Positions 6,299 through 8,494 of a stretch of 8,494 bases of DNA are shown here, piece after piece (position 1 is the first letter of the stretch; the number at the start of each line of letters is the position of its first letter). The notes under the pieces were generated by a model. It searched no databases and was not told the DNA's origin. It saw only the letters and a program-made list of their open reading frames with translations. A program made the position numbers and the translations under genes. The DNA is from Campylobacteraceae bacterium (lineage in GTDB: Bacteria; Campylobacterota; Campylobacteria; Campylobacterales; UBA6016), in contig JAEMQC010000121.1 in the NCBI GenBank assembly GCA_022758985.1, positions 1 through 8,494 of the forward strand, in the 5' to 3' direction.

Positions 6299-6976
6299 AT
6301 GACGCAAGAAGAACTCGATAAATTAATGAACGGCGATATGGATGATATGAGTGGCGATGATGCTAGTTCGGTAGATGCTCCTGTTGACGAAGAGAGCCAA
6401 TATTCACAAGTAGAGTATGACCTCGGCTCCACAAAGAGTTGGCCTCCACCACCCCCGCTAAAAGAGAATAAAGTAGTACATCAGCTTGATGATGTTACGA
6501 AAGAGTCCGAAGAGAAAGCTACCCAGATGTTCGATATGCTGGAGCAAATCTCCAATGAACAGATGGTCGCCGAAGAGAAGATGAGTAATATAGCCGATAC
6601 TTTAAATTCGCTTCGAGAGCTTATGGGTAAGCTATCAGCTAAATTTCCACAAATAGAAGCGTTCCGCACCGAGAGCGAAAAAATAGAGGCTGCGCTTGCA
6701 ACCCATGAAGAGGTGATGAATAATCTTGGCAATATAGGTATGAATACGATGAGTATCATGGATATGATGCAGTATCAAGATATTCATAGACAAAAAATCG
6801 AGCGCGTAATCAATATTATGAGAGCGCTATCAAACTATATGAACAAGCTGTTCGAGGGCAAGATAGACGATGAAAAACGCGTTAGTAGCGCAAAACATAT
6901 CCACGGCGATGAGAATAACGACTTAGTCGGCGACGATGACATAGAGGCACTTATAGCCGCATTTGGGAAAAAATGA
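6299..6976 (+). CDS. cheZ: CheZ-type CheY-P phosphatase (HP0170-like)
   Basis: This 225-residue cytoplasmic protein fits the divergent CheZ of Campylobacter and Helicobacter, which dephosphorylates CheY-P and so resets flagellar switching. The N-terminus MTQEELDKLMNGD resembles the CheY-binding peptide of FliM. An acidic linker follows (14-46), then WPPPPP (48-53), then a conserved VVHQLDDVTKESEEKA start of a long helical hairpin (about 58-190). The catalytic pair is Asp161 and Gln165 in QYQDIHRQ, matching the D-x3-Q of E. coli CheZ. A flexible linker leads to DDDIEALIAAF at 212-222, like the CheY-binding tail of CheZ. TAAGGT lies nine bases before the ATG. The stop overlaps the next start (ATGA). 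The same neighbour, a U32 protein, adjoins this gene in C. jejuni and H. pylori, as I recall. Confidence 0.85.
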   Translation: MTQEELDKLMNGDMDDMSGDDASSVDAPVDEESQYSQVEYDLGSTKSWPPPPPLKENKVVHQLDDVTKESEEKATQMFDMLEQISNEQMVAEEKMSNIADTLNSLRELMGKLSAKFPQIEAFRTESEKIEAALATHEEVMNNLGNIGMNTMSIMDMMQYQDIHRQKIERVINIMRALSNYMNKLFEGKIDDEKRVSSAKHIHGDENNDLVGDDDIEALIAAFGKK

Positions 6977-8244
6977 CCCAAAAAAAAGTTGAACTGCTCT
7001 CTCCAGCCGGAGATCCTGAAAAATTGAGGGTAGCTCTGGAATATGGCGCCGATGCCGTATACGGCGGCGTAAGCCACTTTTCTCTTAGAATAAGAAGCGG
7101 TAAAGAGTTTGATTTAACCAGTTTCGGCGAGGCTATAGAGTATGCTCACGCTTTGAATAAAAAGGTATACGCTACCGTAAACGGCTTTCCTTTTAACTCG
7201 CAGCTTGGTCTAGTAGAGAAGCATTTGGCGGCGCTAGCCGAACTAAAACCGGATGCCTTTATCGTCTCAACCCCAGGCGTCATAAAGCTAGCCAAGAAAG
7301 TAGCTCCAAACATAGATATACACCTCTCTACCCAGGCAAACGTACTTAACTATATGGATGCTGAAGCTTATGCCGATATGGGTGTGACCCGTATCATAGC
7401 CGCCAGAGAGTGCAGTCTAAAAGATCTTGAGGGAATCAAAAAACACCTTCCACATATTGAGATAGAGATTTTTGTACACGGCTCTATGTGTTTTGCGTAC
7501 AGTGGAAGATGTCTGATCTCCTCTCTTCAGATGGGAAGGGTGCCAAACAGAGGCAGCTGTGCGAACGACTGTCGCATGCCGTATGAAGTGTTCGTTGAAA
7601 ATCCAGAGCATAAGACTCTTATGAGGCTCGAAGAGGTGCCTGGAGAGGGGACTTATTTGTTTAACGCAAAAGATCTCAAACTCTCCCAGCATATCAAAGA
7701 GATACTTGACAGCGGAGTAATAGATAGCCTAAAAATAGAGGGGCGAACAAAAAGCCTATATTATGCGGCTGTTACGGCAAAGACGTACAGAAAAGCTATA
7801 GACGACTACTATGAAGGCAAATTCGACGGCGCCTATTATGAGAGCGAGCTAAATACATTAAAAAACAGAGGCTATACGGACGGATACATAGTATCTCGCC
7901 CTTTTGAAAAAGAGGGAGCGCAAAATCTTGAGACCGCTATGAGTGATGGCGAATATCAGGTCAAGGGTTTTGTGCCGGAGGATGGACTATTTTTTTATTG
8001 TAAAGACAAAATATATCCGCAAGATGAGATAGAGATATTCTTGCCTTTCGGTAAAAATGTCGAGCTTTGCGATAACGATATAGGCAGAGTCTATCAAAAA
8101 GAGGGCAAGACTATGATATCGTTTAAAAAAATCGTTACAGAGAGCGAAAAAGAGCTTCCTAGCGTACATAGCGGCAATACGAATAAGATATTTTTGCCTA
8201 CAGCTTTTCCGAAATATAGTTTGCTTAGAAAAAAGGATGATTAA
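6973..8244 (+). CDS. U32 family protein, TrhP/PrtC-like (tRNA hydroxylation)
   Basis: This 423-residue protein carries the U32 signature EIFVHGSMCFAYSGRCLIS (about 165-183) and an N-terminal barrel start, LLSPAGDPEKLRVALEYGADAVYGG (7-31). Four cysteines at 173, 180, 196 and 200 (C-x6-C-x15-C-x3-C) match the set that binds an iron-sulfur cluster in U32 proteins. The family is named for a putative collagenase (PrtC, H. pylori HP0169), but the better-studied members are RNA-modifying: TrhP (YegQ) helps make 5-hydroxyuridine at tRNA position 34 using prephenate, and RlhA modifies 23S rRNA. Length and single-signature layout favour the TrhP-like group; the substrate is an inference. The ATG overlaps the cheZ stop by four bases and the ribosome binding site is poor (GGGA), so translation is probably coupled to cheZ. 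The purE start directly follows its stop. Confidence 0.85.
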   Translation: MTQKKVELLSPAGDPEKLRVALEYGADAVYGGVSHFSLRIRSGKEFDLTSFGEAIEYAHALNKKVYATVNGFPFNSQLGLVEKHLAALAELKPDAFIVSTPGVIKLAKKVAPNIDIHLSTQANVLNYMDAEAYADMGVTRIIAARECSLKDLEGIKKHLPHIEIEIFVHGSMCFAYSGRCLISSLQMGRVPNRGSCANDCRMPYEVFVENPEHKTLMRLEEVPGEGTYLFNAKDLKLSQHIKEILDSGVIDSLKIEGRTKSLYYAAVTAKTYRKAIDDYYEGKFDGAYYESELNTLKNRGYTDGYIVSRPFEKEGAQNLETAMSDGEYQVKGFVPEDGLFFYCKDKIYPQDEIEIFLPFGKNVELCDNDIGRVYQKEGKTMISFKKIVTESEKELPSVHSGNTNKIFLPTAFPKYSLLRKKDD

Positions 8245-8494
8245 ATGGCGTTCGTTTCAATATTGATGGGTTCAAAAAGCGATTATGACGTTATGAAGGG
8301 GTGTGCGGAGACGCTTGAAAAGTTTGGAGTCGCTTATGAGATACTTGTATCTAGCGCTCATAGAAGCCCAGATAGGACTCACGAATACGTAAAAGAGGCC
8401 GAAGCAAAAGGCGCAAAAGTATTCGTATGTGCGGCAGGCATGGCTGCGCATCTAGCTGGTGCAGTGGCTTCGCTGACGACAAAACCTGTAATAG
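8245..8494 (+). CDS. purE: N5-carboxyaminoimidazole ribonucleotide mutase PurE (5' part, cut by window edge)
   Basis: The first 83 codons are open, with no stop before the window end. MGSKSD (8-13), SAHRSPD (37-43) and AAGMAAHLAG (63-72), followed by TTKPVI, are the nucleotide and active-site motifs of class I PurE, with His39 and His69 at the expected catalytic/binding positions. The enzyme converts N5-CAIR to CAIR in purine synthesis, usually as an octamer of about 160-residue chains. The loop reads AGMAAHL where E. coli has AGAGGAAHL, a modest variation. AAGGA lies seven bases before the ATG, and the start codon abuts the preceding stop, so it belongs to the cheZ operon. In C. jejuni, as I recall, purE follows the U32 gene and is close to glyQ. 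Confidence 0.92.
   Translation, partial: MAFVSILMGSKSDYDVMKGCAETLEKFGVAYEILVSSAHRSPDRTHEYVKEAEAKGAKVFVCAAGMAAHLAGAVASLTTKPVI

Overview
The window looks like chromosomal DNA from a member of the Campylobacterota (formerly Epsilonproteobacteria), probably a free-living, nitrogen-fixing relative of Campylobacter and Helicobacter. Three things suggest this. The order glnA (reverse), cheZ, U32-family protein, purE is the order I recall from Campylobacter jejuni (Cj0699c to Cj0702). The CheZ is of the divergent HP0170 type. The -10 boxes are good (TATAAT/TACAAT) but lack recognisable -35 boxes, as is usual in this phylum. Genus cannot be fixed from the sequence alone.

Layout: (1) 1-543, forward: apparently the tail of a nitrogen-fixation (nif) operon. 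A possible 3' stub of an upstream gene is followed by a 60-residue CCE_0567/Rop-like nif-associated protein and a 92-residue cysteine-motif protein that resembles a BFD-type [2Fe-2S] protein. (2) 586-3709, forward: a tightly coupled operon of the ABC-F ATPase uup and a ThrE-type amino-acid exporter split into two overlapping genes (DUF1212 half, then DUF3815 half). (3) 3710-3882: convergent intergenic region holding a perfect 15-bp hairpin, the likely glnA terminator. (4) 3883-6171, reverse: a PHP-family histidinol-phosphatase (hisJ-like), then glutamine synthetase glnA with its own promoter in the 75-bp gap. (5) 6172-6298: a compact divergent promoter region. (6) 6299-8494, forward: cheZ, a U32-family (TrhP/PrtC-like) protein and the 5' part of purE, all touching or overlapping.

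Functionally the window is mostly housekeeping, with a nitrogen theme at two places: the nif tail and glnA, which assimilates the ammonium that fixation makes. The glutamine synthetase carries Phe instead of the adenylylated Tyr, so the classic enteric on/off switch seems absent. The most interesting items are the Cys-rich protein at the nif tail, the CheZ with a similar CheY-binding-type peptide at both ends, and the split ThrE exporter coupled to Uup. I see no mobile elements, CRISPR arrays, rRNA or tRNA genes.
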